This document shows, in pieces, positions 36,378 through 43,418 of a DNA stretch of 64,000 bases. The position numbers and the translations under genes are program-made. A model generated the notes under the pieces. It worked only from the letters and a program-made list of their open reading frames with translations, was not told where the DNA came from and ran no database searches. The DNA lies in contig NZ_JABUZG010000053.1 in assembly GCF_014897815.1 (NCBI RefSeq), forward strand, positions 1 to 64,000, in the 5' to 3' direction. Numbering within the stretch: the first letter of the stretch is position 1; every line of letters starts with the position of its first letter. The stretch comes from Psychrobacter sp. PG1. Its GTDB lineage: Bacteria > Pseudomonadota > Gammaproteobacteria > Pseudomonadales > Moraxellaceae.

Positions 36378-37112
36378 TTAACTATTATGCTTGGCTATCC
36401 AGTTTTGCATTTGCTCAATTTCAGGCTGCTGCGCGTCAATTACTTGTTGTGCCAATTGACGCATTTCTTCATTTTTGCCATACTTTAGCTGTATCTTTGC
36501 CATATCTACTGCGCCAATATGATGCGGCAACATACCGCGAGCAAATGCCATATCTGGGTTAGGGTCAGCGATACCTGCCATCATTTCACTATGCATCGTA
36601 TCCATACCTTTAGCATAAGCTGTCTGCATGGCTTCAGTATCAGACGTTGGCTCAGCAGCATCAGGATGGTTGGCAAGCCAGTTCTGCATTTGCTCAATTT
36701 CAGCTTTCTGAGCGTCAATAATCTCTTGTGCCAACTGACGCATTTCTGCATCTGTACCATACTTTAGCTGAATCTCTGCCATATCAACAGCACCCATATG
36801 ATGACCGAGCATTCCTTGAGCAAAGGCAGCATCGGGATCGTTGTATGCCATGCCTGCCATCATCTCATCATGCATCTTAGTCATAGAGTCATTATACTCT
36901 CCATGCATGCCCGTCATCGCATCGCCTGACATATCATGACCTGCATGAGCATCCATCGCGCTAGTGTCTGTTGTAGCATTATTAACAGGAGCCGCCTCGT
37001 CTTTGACAGTAGCCTCTGTTACATCATTCGTCGGCTGACAAGCGCTAAGCAGCATCATGGCACTGACACTAACTGCAAGCATGGCAAGACGTGAGTTTCT
37101 TATCATTTTCAT
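36378..37112 (-). CDS. Lipoprotein with two DUF305 domains, probable copper binding
   Basis: A 244-residue lipoprotein (lipobox LLSAC). A His/Met-rich linker (DAHAGHDMSGDAMTGMHG) precedes two DUF305 four-helix units, each with the metal-ligand motif (FAQGMLGHHMGAVDMA and FARGMLPHHIGAVDMA) and ending in an EIEQMQNW helix. DUF305 proteins of the CopM type bind copper in the periplasm. It is the last gene of a minus-strand set controlled from a CusR-type operator, so envelope copper sequestration is likely. The two units are very similar and come from internal duplication. Metal preference between copper and silver cannot be settled here. Confidence 0.88.
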   Translation of the reverse strand: MKMIRNSRLAMLAVSVSAMMLLSACQPTNDVTEATVKDEAAPVNNATTDTSAMDAHAGHDMSGDAMTGMHGEYNDSMTKMHDEMMAGMAYNDPDAAFAQGMLGHHMGAVDMAEIQLKYGTDAEMRQLAQEIIDAQKAEIEQMQNWLANHPDAAEPTSDTEAMQTAYAKGMDTMHSEMMAGIADPNPDMAFARGMLPHHIGAVDMAKIQLKYGKNEEMRQLAQQVIDAQQPEIEQMQNWIAKHNS

Positions 37113-37237
37113 GGTAGATCCTTAATTACGATCGTTTGGTAGTTATGGTTCATATAAAAACTGGCAAATCAGCTAAGATCCACCAGTTGGAAAAATCATT
37201 TAATTTATGTACTAAGAGGAGTGTGTTTTAAGGCTAT

Positions 37238-37705
37238 TTATTCTAATGCTTCGATCAGTGCCTGCATCTCTTGGATTTCACGTTTTTGTGCTTCGATGAT
37301 GTCGTCAGCAAGCTGCTGTACTCTAGGGTCTTCTATATCGGCTCTTGAGCTGGTTAAGATCGCAATTGAATGATGCGGTATCATAGCCTGCATCCAATCC
37401 ACTTGATCGACGGTTGCTTGAGATCTGACGCCCCAGATACCCACGGCAAACATCAGCACACTAAGACCATAAATCATTAAGTTGACCTTAGTTTTCTTGT
37501 ACATATTGCTCATAAAGGCGAGCATAATTACTGCCATGCCTGCGCCCATATATAGCGCCATATAGGCTCTGGTCTCACTAAAATAAATATGATCCCACTC
37601 ATAAGTATTGAAGTACATCATGATATACATCACCACGGTAGACGTCAGAATCATGAGGGTGAACTTTACATAAGGGTTCATCTGTTTTTGCTCTGTATGA
37701 TTCAT
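37238..37705 (-). CDS. Membrane-anchored DUF305 protein
   Basis: A 155-residue protein with three hydrophobic segments (FTLMILTSTVVMYIMMYF, YMALYMGAGMAVIMLAFM, LMIYGLSVLMFAVGIW) followed by one short DUF305 module (DWMQAMIPHHSIAILTSSRA, IIEAQKREIQEMQALIEAL). The PHH motif is the probable metal site facing the periplasm. It lies between the DUF411 and the two-unit DUF305 lipoprotein genes, all on the minus strand, consistent with an operon for copper handling at the inner membrane. Confidence 0.85.
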   Translation of the reverse strand: MNHTEQKQMNPYVKFTLMILTSTVVMYIMMYFNTYEWDHIYFSETRAYMALYMGAGMAVIMLAFMSNMYKKTKVNLMIYGLSVLMFAVGIWGVRSQATVDQVDWMQAMIPHHSIAILTSSRADIEDPRVQQLADDIIEAQKREIQEMQALIEALE

Positions 37706-37782
37706 CAGTCAGTCTCCATCAATGCTGCTATCAGTACTACAATGAGTAGCTGAAATTTAAAAAATCTATCTAAAGTATTGGC

Positions 37783-38391
37783 TTATAGTTGCTGCTCTGC
37801 GGACTCAATCTCAGCGTATACTTGGTTTGTACCATCTTTATTGATTTGCATAATTTGGTATGGCATAAACTTATCTTGATATTCCATACCAGGGCTTCCG
37901 ACGGGCATACCCGGTACCGACAAACCAATGGCTTGCTTTGGTGGGTTTTGCAAAAACTCAGCCACATACTTAGCAGGAACATGACCTTCGATGACATAAC
38001 CATCACTGGTAACGGCGGTATGGCAAGAACGCATCTCAGCAGGTACACCGTAACGCTCTTTAAATAATGACAAGTCTGCAACATCATGGGCAGTTGTCGT
38101 TAACCCATTATCTTCTGCGTGCCCTATCCATTCTTTACAACAGCCACAATTGGCATCTTTATAGACAGTGGCTGACACGTTCTTGAGCAGGTCTGGGTTG
38201 TTGGCTGGTGTCTCTGTCACTGTTTGCCTACTCTGTATAGCGTTTGCCTCACCACTGCTGGCGTTAGCGGCATTGGCAGTAGAGGGGCTGGCATTAGAAG
38301 CATTGCTGTCAGATTGCCCGCACGCTGATAATATGGCAGCAGTTAATAAGACCGCTGACCCTCGAACAAACTTAACGGTAAAAGGCATCAT
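37783..38391 (-). CDS. DUF411 metal-binding lipoprotein
   Basis: A 202-residue lipoprotein (AVLLTAAILSAC) with an Ala/Ser/Asn-rich linker and then a complete DUF411 domain: VYKDANCGCCKEWIGH, the pair MRSCHTA, IEGHVPAKYVAEFL and SVPGMPVGSPGME. DUF411 proteins accompany copper and silver resistance genes and probably bind metal through the CGCC and CH cysteines. First gene after the CusR-type operator on the minus strand. Two adjacent ATGs make the exact start uncertain by one codon. No P-type ATPase, CusCBA pump or multicopper oxidase is next to it. Confidence 0.88.
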   Translation of the reverse strand: MMPFTVKFVRGSAVLLTAAILSACGQSDSNASNASPSTANAANASSGEANAIQSRQTVTETPANNPDLLKNVSATVYKDANCGCCKEWIGHAEDNGLTTTAHDVADLSLFKERYGVPAEMRSCHTAVTSDGYVIEGHVPAKYVAEFLQNPPKQAIGLSVPGMPVGSPGMEYQDKFMPYQIMQINKDGTNQVYAEIESAEQQL

Positions 38392-38475
38392 AGAGGCTTC
38401 TCATGGTGTTGAATATTAAAATTAGGATGTATTGAAGCCAAACTAGCATAACCACTCTGACAGTCAGATGACGCC

Positions 38476-38497
38476 AAGATGACAATTTTGTCATCTT
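38476..38497. promoter_or_regulatory. CusR/CopR-type operator
   Basis: A perfect 10-2-10 inverted repeat with half-site AAGATGACAA, two T's between. It matches the E. coli CusR box pattern (AAAATGACAA-NN-TTGTCATTTT) apart from one base per arm. It sits between the divergent DUF411 and response-regulator genes and can serve both. Confidence 0.85.
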
Positions 38498-38597
38498 CTA
38501 GACTGAGCATAGGTTTATTACCAGTATTCCTCTATGATTGATAACAATAGAGACATTTTATATTGATCTCATCCTAAATAATTGGCGCGAGTATGCT

Positions 38598-39365
38598 ATG
38601 AAAGTATTGTTAGTCGAAGATGAGTTATCACTTGGCGACTACATTAAAAAAGGTTTAAGCGAGGCAGGTTTTATCGTTGAGCATAAAACCACAGGTTTAG
38701 ATGGGTATCATGCTCTGATGACTGAGGACTTCACTGTCGTGGTGATGGATGTGATGCTGCCTGATGTCAGTGGTTTTGAGCTGGTCAGTAATTATCGCGC
38801 TGCTGGTAACACCACCCCTGTATTATTTTTGACCGCAAAAGATGACCTTAGCGACCGCATAAAAGGCTTTGAGATTGGCGGTGACGATTATCTCACTAAA
38901 CCTTTTGCCTTCGCTGAGCTGTTGGTCAGAATCAAAAGCTTACTACGCCGTGCCAATCAAGCAGATTACGCCAGCACAGTGCTTCAAATAGCTGATTTAA
39001 AACTGGATATCGCCAAACGTAGTGTGCATCGAGATAAAGGTTCTATCAAATTGACGGCCAAAGAATTTGCGCTATTGCAGTTTTTACTTGAGCATCAAGG
39101 CGAAGTATTGCCCCGCTCTGTCATCGCTTCACAAGTATGGGATATGAATTTTGATAGCGATACCAATGTGATTGATGTGGCGATAAGACGCTTACGAAGT
39201 AAAATCGACGATGGCTTTGAAAATAAGCTCATTCATACCGTACGCGGTATGGGCTATAAACTAGAAGCGGACAATAGCGCCGTTACAGTCAATAATGAAA
39301 CTAGCATTGATATGAGTAATGAGGCTAATACGGTTTCTAAACTCAATCATGTTGAAGTAAAATAG
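38598..39365 (+). CDS. OmpR-family response regulator, CusR/CopR-like
   Basis: A 255-residue two-component regulator. The receiver domain has acidic residues in LLVEDE, phospho-acceptor Asp51 (VVVMDVMLPDVSG), LTAK and Lys101 in LTKPF. The winged helix follows (LTAKEFALLQFLLEHQGEVL, NVIDVAIRRLRSKID, TVRGMGYKLE). The frame is open further upstream, but ATG 38,598 (MKVLLVEDE) is the family start. A non-conserved Asn/Thr/Glu-rich tail of about 30 residues is extra. It probably senses copper or silver through the adjacent kinase and binds the palindrome 100 bp upstream. Confidence 0.92.
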   Translation: MKVLLVEDELSLGDYIKKGLSEAGFIVEHKTTGLDGYHALMTEDFTVVVMDVMLPDVSGFELVSNYRAAGNTTPVLFLTAKDDLSDRIKGFEIGGDDYLTKPFAFAELLVRIKSLLRRANQADYASTVLQIADLKLDIAKRSVHRDKGSIKLTAKEFALLQFLLEHQGEVLPRSVIASQVWDMNFDSDTNVIDVAIRRLRSKIDDGFENKLIHTVRGMGYKLEADNSAVTVNNETSIDMSNEANTVSKLNHVEVK

Positions 39366-39366
39366 C

Positions 39367-40848
39367 ATGACATATAAATCGGAGCATCGACGCTTGTCAT
39401 TACTGTGGCGCACTACCCTAGTATTAACGGTATGTGTGCTGATATCTCAAGCTTTTTTGTACATATGGATACAGCGTTCGGTTAATGATCATTTTGAACA
39501 AATGGACTCAGAGATCCTGACTCATGCTGCGTTTAATTTACGACAGTATATGACAGAGGTGACATCGGATGATCAGCGCTCTGACAACCTTTCCGACCCT
39601 GCTCATCTCGCTAATACAGCATCATCCGTGATAGATATTTTTCGACCAGATTATGAAGTCAAAACAATTATCACTGACCATAATGGACAAGTCATTAATA
39701 GTCAGCCAAAGGATTTTATTGATAAACTCAATGACTCCCAATTGGTCGAAAAACTATGGCAGCAGCACCGCGATCAACCCTTTGACTTGCAGCTTAATCA
39801 TCGTCATTATCGCGCGCTGGTCATTGAGCACTCTAATCGCTTGGCATTAATCGCGCTACCGATTGATGTGCATCATCAATACCTTGCCCAGTTTAATCAC
39901 CATCTTATTCTGATACTTATTGCGATTACTTTTATCTTGGTATCAGTGGCGGCTTTTAGCGTCTATTTAGGATTCGCCCCCTTAGCGACCATCAGTCAAA
40001 AAATGGCACGTATCAACGCCGAGCAGTTAGACGATAGAATCATCGTCTCTGAAATGCCAAGCGAGCTGCGACCATTGGCTGACGCTTATAATGCCATGAT
40101 GGATAAACTCGAACATAACTTTGCCTCATTATCACAGTTTTCAGATGACATTGCTCACGAACTGCGCACACCACTGGCAACATTAAGTACCCAAACTCAA
40201 GTGATGCTCAGTAAACCTAGAGACCATCAAGAATATGTCGAGCAGCTACATCATCAACACGACACGCTCAAGCAACTATCCCTGCTAATTAACAATATGC
40301 TATTGCTGGCAAAAACTCAAAAAGGTCTTTACGATTCACAACGTCATCTTGTCGATACTGACTCACTGATAATTAAGCTCATCGATTATTTTGAGCTGAT
40401 AGCCGAAGAGCGCGGTATCTCTTTTGAGAAAAAAGGGGCATTTGATGTGGTATTAGGGGATGAGAGCTTGTTACAAAGGCTGTTTGCCAACTTGATATCC
40501 AATGCGGTTTACTACGCCGCCAGCGACAGTATCATTACTATTACCGCCGTTTCTAAGACTGCTAGCCTCATAAAACATAACGCTCACGCCCTTAGAGAAA
40601 CGGCTCAGCAGCCCTCGCTAAACATCACCATCACTAATCGCTTGCAGACGCCTCTAACTCAGGCGGAAGCAGATAGACTGTTTGAACGCTTTTATCGTCA
40701 TGACAAATCCAATAATCAGCACTCGGGCACAGGACTAGGATTGGCCATCGTACAAGCAATCGTCAATGCCCATAACGGCAAAGTCAGTATTACCATTAAG
40801 GATGAGTATTACTTTCAAGTTAACGTACAGTTATTAAAAGAATCATAG
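39367..40848 (+). CDS. Sensor histidine kinase, CusS/CopS-like
   Basis: A 493-residue membrane kinase. Two transmembrane segments (about 15-35 and 178-200) bracket a periplasmic sensor of about 140 residues containing many His (RHYRALVIEHSNRLA). HAMP linker, then the phospho-acceptor His264 (DDIAHELRTPLATL), N-box (LFANLISNAVYYAA) and G-box (HSGTGLGLAIVQAI). The F box region is FERFYRHDKS. It starts 1 bp after the regulator stop codon, so the two are translationally coupled. Copper sensing is inferred from the operator and the neighbouring DUF305/DUF411 genes. Confidence 0.92.
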   Translation: MTYKSEHRRLSLLWRTTLVLTVCVLISQAFLYIWIQRSVNDHFEQMDSEILTHAAFNLRQYMTEVTSDDQRSDNLSDPAHLANTASSVIDIFRPDYEVKTIITDHNGQVINSQPKDFIDKLNDSQLVEKLWQQHRDQPFDLQLNHRHYRALVIEHSNRLALIALPIDVHHQYLAQFNHHLILILIAITFILVSVAAFSVYLGFAPLATISQKMARINAEQLDDRIIVSEMPSELRPLADAYNAMMDKLEHNFASLSQFSDDIAHELRTPLATLSTQTQVMLSKPRDHQEYVEQLHHQHDTLKQLSLLINNMLLLAKTQKGLYDSQRHLVDTDSLIIKLIDYFELIAEERGISFEKKGAFDVVLGDESLLQRLFANLISNAVYYAASDSIITITAVSKTASLIKHNAHALRETAQQPSLNITITNRLQTPLTQAEADRLFERFYRHDKSNNQHSGTGLGLAIVQAIVNAHNGKVSITIKDEYYFQVNVQLLKES

Positions 40849-40861
40849 GACGTGTTTAATC

Positions 40862-41093
40862 GAGAATAGTCACCGTTTGGTCACCGAGCAGGTGGTCAGC
40901 AAGGAGGTGATCAGCGATTTTCAAAAGATAGAATGTATGCAACCAAACTTATAGAGAATACTTTATCTAAGATAGACTAGTCCCTAAGAGTTGATAAGGG
41001 AAAAAAAGCCAACCTTTATAGATAAAGGCCGTAAGAAGAATTTTAGACACAAAAAAACCCCAAACAAAATTATGTTTGAGGCGAAACTTGCTT
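40862..41093. repeat. Flanking repeat of the accessory region, right copy
   Basis: Diverged but collinear copy of 30,418-30,650: GTCACCGTTTGGTCACCGAG, TTTCAAAAGATAGA, then AGACACAAAAAAACC, a hairpin, and GAGGCGAAACTTGCTT. Here the hairpin serves as terminator of the tRNA operon. Confidence 0.7.
41051..41081 (-). terminator. Rho-independent terminator of the tRNA-Val/tRNA-Asp operon
   Basis: On the minus strand the stem CCTCAAACA/TGTTTGGGG (one G-U pair) is followed by seven T's, about 100 bp beyond the tRNA-Asp 3' end. Confidence 0.75.
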
Positions 41094-41129
41094 AAACTCG
41101 AGAGTTTAAATTTGTTTTAGCTTTTTACT

Positions 41130-41161
41130 AAATATGGCGCAGCGGACGGGACTCGAACCCG
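41130..41161 (-). repeat. Partial copy of the tRNA-Asp 3' end
   Basis: 32 bases identical to 41,181-41,212, covering the CCA end, acceptor strand and most of the T-arm of tRNA-Asp plus five flanking bases. A similar TTTAAATT(T/C)GTTTTA sequence precedes each copy. Such a duplicate is what integrases leave at tRNA attachment sites; a local tandem duplication is the alternative. Confidence 0.75.
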
Positions 41162-41185
41162 TACAGTTTAAATTCGTTTTAAATA

Positions 41186-41262
41186 TGGCGCAGCGGACGG
41201 GACTCGAACCCGCGACCCCCGGCGTGACAGGCCGGTATTCTAACCAACTGAACTACCGCTGC
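41186..41262 (-). tRNA. tRNA-Asp (GTC)
   Basis: A full 77-nt cloverleaf with encoded CCA. Acceptor stem GCAGCGG/CCGCTGC, D-arm with AGTTCAGTTGGTTAGA, anticodon loop CTGTCAC giving GTC, and T-loop GGGTTCGAGTCCC. It is co-transcribed with tRNA-Val. Confidence 0.97.
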
Positions 41263-41327
41263 TTAGGTCGTACTTAGTTTATTTAACCACTTAGCCTACT
41301 ACTTGAGAGTAACGCTATACTAGATAG

Positions 41328-41403
41328 TGGTGGGTGATGACGGATTCGAACCGCCGACATTCTGCGTGTAAGGCAGACGCTCTACCAACTGAGCTAATCA
41401 CCC
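41328..41403 (-). tRNA. tRNA-Val (TAC)
   Basis: A 76-nt cloverleaf with encoded CCA. Acceptor GGGTGAT/ATCACCC, D-arm TAGCTCAGTTGGTAGA, anticodon loop CTTACAC giving TAC, T-loop GGTTCGAATCC. It is first in the operon. Confidence 0.97.
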
Positions 41404-41563
41404 TGAGAAGCGTTAAAAAATTGCACTGCAATTTTAGCTTCGCAAGTTAAAATTCCTTAAAAGGAATTTTATAGAAAGTTTAATCTTTAAAGTTGTCACG
41501 CTTTAAGTCAGTAAAAATTCTAACAACATTGAACTTAATTAAGTCCCCTTGCTGTGGGTGTGT

Positions 41564-41591
41564 ATTATATAGATTTACACATGGCTGTCAA
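41564..41591 (-). promoter_or_regulatory. Sigma-70 promoter of the tRNA operon
   Basis: On the minus strand, a perfect TTGACA (41,586-41,591) and a perfect TATAAT (41,564-41,569) separated by 16 bp. Transcription should begin near 41,557, about 155 bp upstream of tRNA-Val. Confidence 0.85.
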
Positions 41592-41707
41592 ACAGTATTT
41601 TCATTTTTTTAACCTATTTTATAGGTTTTTATTTATTAATCTGACAAGCCTATGTTTTCATTGGATTTATATTTTTATAAAAAACCAATAAATTTTCAAG
41701 CATGACC

Positions 41708-42193
41708 CTATTTACTGGCTAATGCTTGTTCGATATCCATTTTTATGGCTTCTGGTTTGGTGGTTGGCGCATAGCGGTCAATGACCTGTCCATCTTTACC
41801 AATTAAAAACTTAGTAAAATTCCATTTGATACCGTCTGTTAATACGCCACCCTTTTGCTCTTTGAGCCAATCAAAAATAGGATGAGCGTCTTTGCCATTG
41901 ACATCAACCTTCGCCATCATTGGGAAACTGACACCATAGTTCTTTTGACAAAATGCGCCAATCTCCTCATTACTGCCTGGATCTTGCCCGCCAAATTGAT
42001 TACAAGGGAAACCAATAACGACCAATCCTTGATCTTTATATTGCTGATATATTGCTTCTAAACCTTCAAATTGCGGCGTAAACCCACATTTGCTGGCGGT
42101 ATTGACGATTAATAACATCTTACCTTGATAATCAGCAAAGGCTTGTACAGTTCCGTCCATGTGCTCAGCAGTAAAATCATAAATAGTACTCAT
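41708..42193 (-). CDS. Glutathione peroxidase (BtuE-type thiol peroxidase)
   Basis: A 161-residue thioredoxin-fold peroxidase reducing hydroperoxides. The catalytic Cys is Cys36 (VNTASKCGFTPQFEGLE); the conserved Gln is in LVVIGFPCNQFGGQDPG and the Trp-Asn pair in IKWNFTKFLIG. The second of two adjacent ATGs is chosen because it is six bases from AAGGA. With the neighbouring msrB gene, 160 bp downstream on the same strand, it forms an oxidative-stress repair pair, though a separate promoter for msrB is likely. Confidence 0.94.
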   Translation of the reverse strand: MSTIYDFTAEHMDGTVQAFADYQGKMLLIVNTASKCGFTPQFEGLEAIYQQYKDQGLVVIGFPCNQFGGQDPGSNEEIGAFCQKNYGVSFPMMAKVDVNGKDAHPIFDWLKEQKGGVLTDGIKWNFTKFLIGKDGQVIDRYAPTTKPEAIKMDIEQALASK

Positions 42194-42352
42194 CATTTGT
42201 CCTTAAATTGATTAATTTATTATTTTGGTTTTTTTAAGCCGTGCTCATGTCTCAATAACAGTGAAAACATTAATAATGCTAACAACTGGCAAGGCAGCAT
42301 CTCGCGCTTCCCTGCCATGACTCTAAAATATTCTAAGCAATTTTTTTAACAA

Positions 42353-42778
42353 TTACTTTTCAGATTTATCTAGATCAATAGACACAGAATTGATGCAATA
42401 GCGCATCCCCGTCGTCTCACTTGGGCCGTCAGGGAAGACATGACCTAAATGTGCGCCGCAGTTACTACAGGTCACTTCTGTCCGCGTCATGCCCAGCGAA
42501 TTATCCACATGCTCCTCGATAGCGCTGTTATCAACTCCTTGGTCAAAACTTGGCCAACCACAGCTGGCATCAAATTTATTGCTTGAGTCAAATAAGCTGG
42601 CACCGCAGCCTTTGCAGCGATAAATACCGTCATCAGTCGCATCGTTATAGACGCCCGTAAATGGGCGTTCTGTACCCTTTTCACGCATCACGTGATATTC
42701 ATCAGCACTCAAACGCTCTTTCCAATCAGCTTCTGTTAATTGGCTGATCTCTTCTTGGCTAAGTTGATTGTCTTGCAT
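42353..42778 (-). CDS. msrB: Peptide methionine-R-sulfoxide reductase B
   Basis: A 141-residue MsrB. Two zinc-binding CxxC pairs ([11 protein letters not shown] and [14 protein letters not shown]), the substrate region [21 protein letters not shown] and the catalytic Cys in [11 protein letters not shown] are all present; length is normal for the family. It repairs oxidised methionine (R form) in proteins using thioredoxin. No signal peptide, so cytoplasmic. Confidence 0.97.
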   Translation of the reverse strand: MQDNQLSQEEISQLTEADWKERLSADEYHVMREKGTERPFTGVYNDATDDGIYRCKGCGASLFDSSNKFDASCGWPSFDQGVDNSAIEEHVDNSLGMTRTEVTCSNCGAHLGHVFPDGPSETTGMRYCINSVSIDLDKSEK

Positions 42779-43059
42779 AATGTATCCTTAATTTGGGTAT
42801 GTATTATCTCATCCATTAGCATTAGCTTTTATCTGCTATTAACTAACACTTTATCGCCATATTTTTATAAAACCGATGGGCCTTATCTATTGTTTATCCA
42901 CTCAATATTCAAGGTATACATTACAAGAAAACTATCATAAACAAGCGATAGTGTAAGGTATTGAAAAAGCTATGATAAATAAAATACAGCAAATTTTCTT
43001 AACGTATCAATGAATATAGATGTAGCCACGACAATGATTCTCTGAAAGAAGTTTGATAT
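42779..43059. other. Intergenic region upstream of msrB
   Basis: About 280 bp holding the msrB leader. I see no gene, terminator or repeat before the MITE-like element that follows. Confidence 0.4.
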
Positions 43060-43235
43060 ATAGGGCGTGTCCTCAATTCAATCGATTATCTTCTAAATGA
43101 GCTAAAAATGGCTAAATTTTGCCAAACATCGTCAAATAGCTTAGCAATATCTCGATATTATTTGCACTACTTTCCTTGTTTAACGACAATTTATCTCATT
43201 TTTATTACCATTTTTAAAATAAGGACACGGCCTAG
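43060..43235. mobile_element. MITE-like element, copy B
   Basis: A 176-bp element with ends ATAGGGCGTGTCC and GGACACGGCCTAG, flanking TA at both sides. Interior matches copy A (GCTAAAAATGGCTA, TTTATCTCATTTTTAT) and the IS element near its left end (ATCTTCTAAA). It has no coding capacity. Confidence 0.8.
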
Positions 43236-43264
43236 TAGAGCAGCAATGAGGCAGCGATAATATT

Positions 43265-43352
43265 GTCAATGCAAGTTATTCTTGCATTGACAAATATACC
43301 ACCCTTAAAAACAGCTTGCATTGATACTGATAATGCAATAATATCTTGCATT
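43265..43352. promoter_or_regulatory. Operator-like cluster of CTTGCATT sites upstream of the HTH-aminotransferase gene
   Basis: An 11-5-11 palindrome with half-sites GTCAATGCAAG and CTTGCATTGAC (43,265-43,291) is followed by a direct CTTGCATTGATA (43,315), an inverted AATGCAAT (43,332) and a direct CTTGCATT (43,345). Five related half-sites in 88 bp just ahead of a gene that encodes an HTH domain suggest autoregulation. Confidence 0.6.
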
Positions 43353-43418
43353 AAGGCTTAATTAAAACAAATGCCTGCTTTCCTTCTCTCGATTACCAAC
43401 TACTGAATAAAGGCTTGA

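Noticed and set aside
43265..43352. CRISPR-like repeats
   Set aside because: The units are short, in both orientations and irregularly spaced, which fits protein-binding sites, not repeat-spacer units. No cas genes occur in the window.
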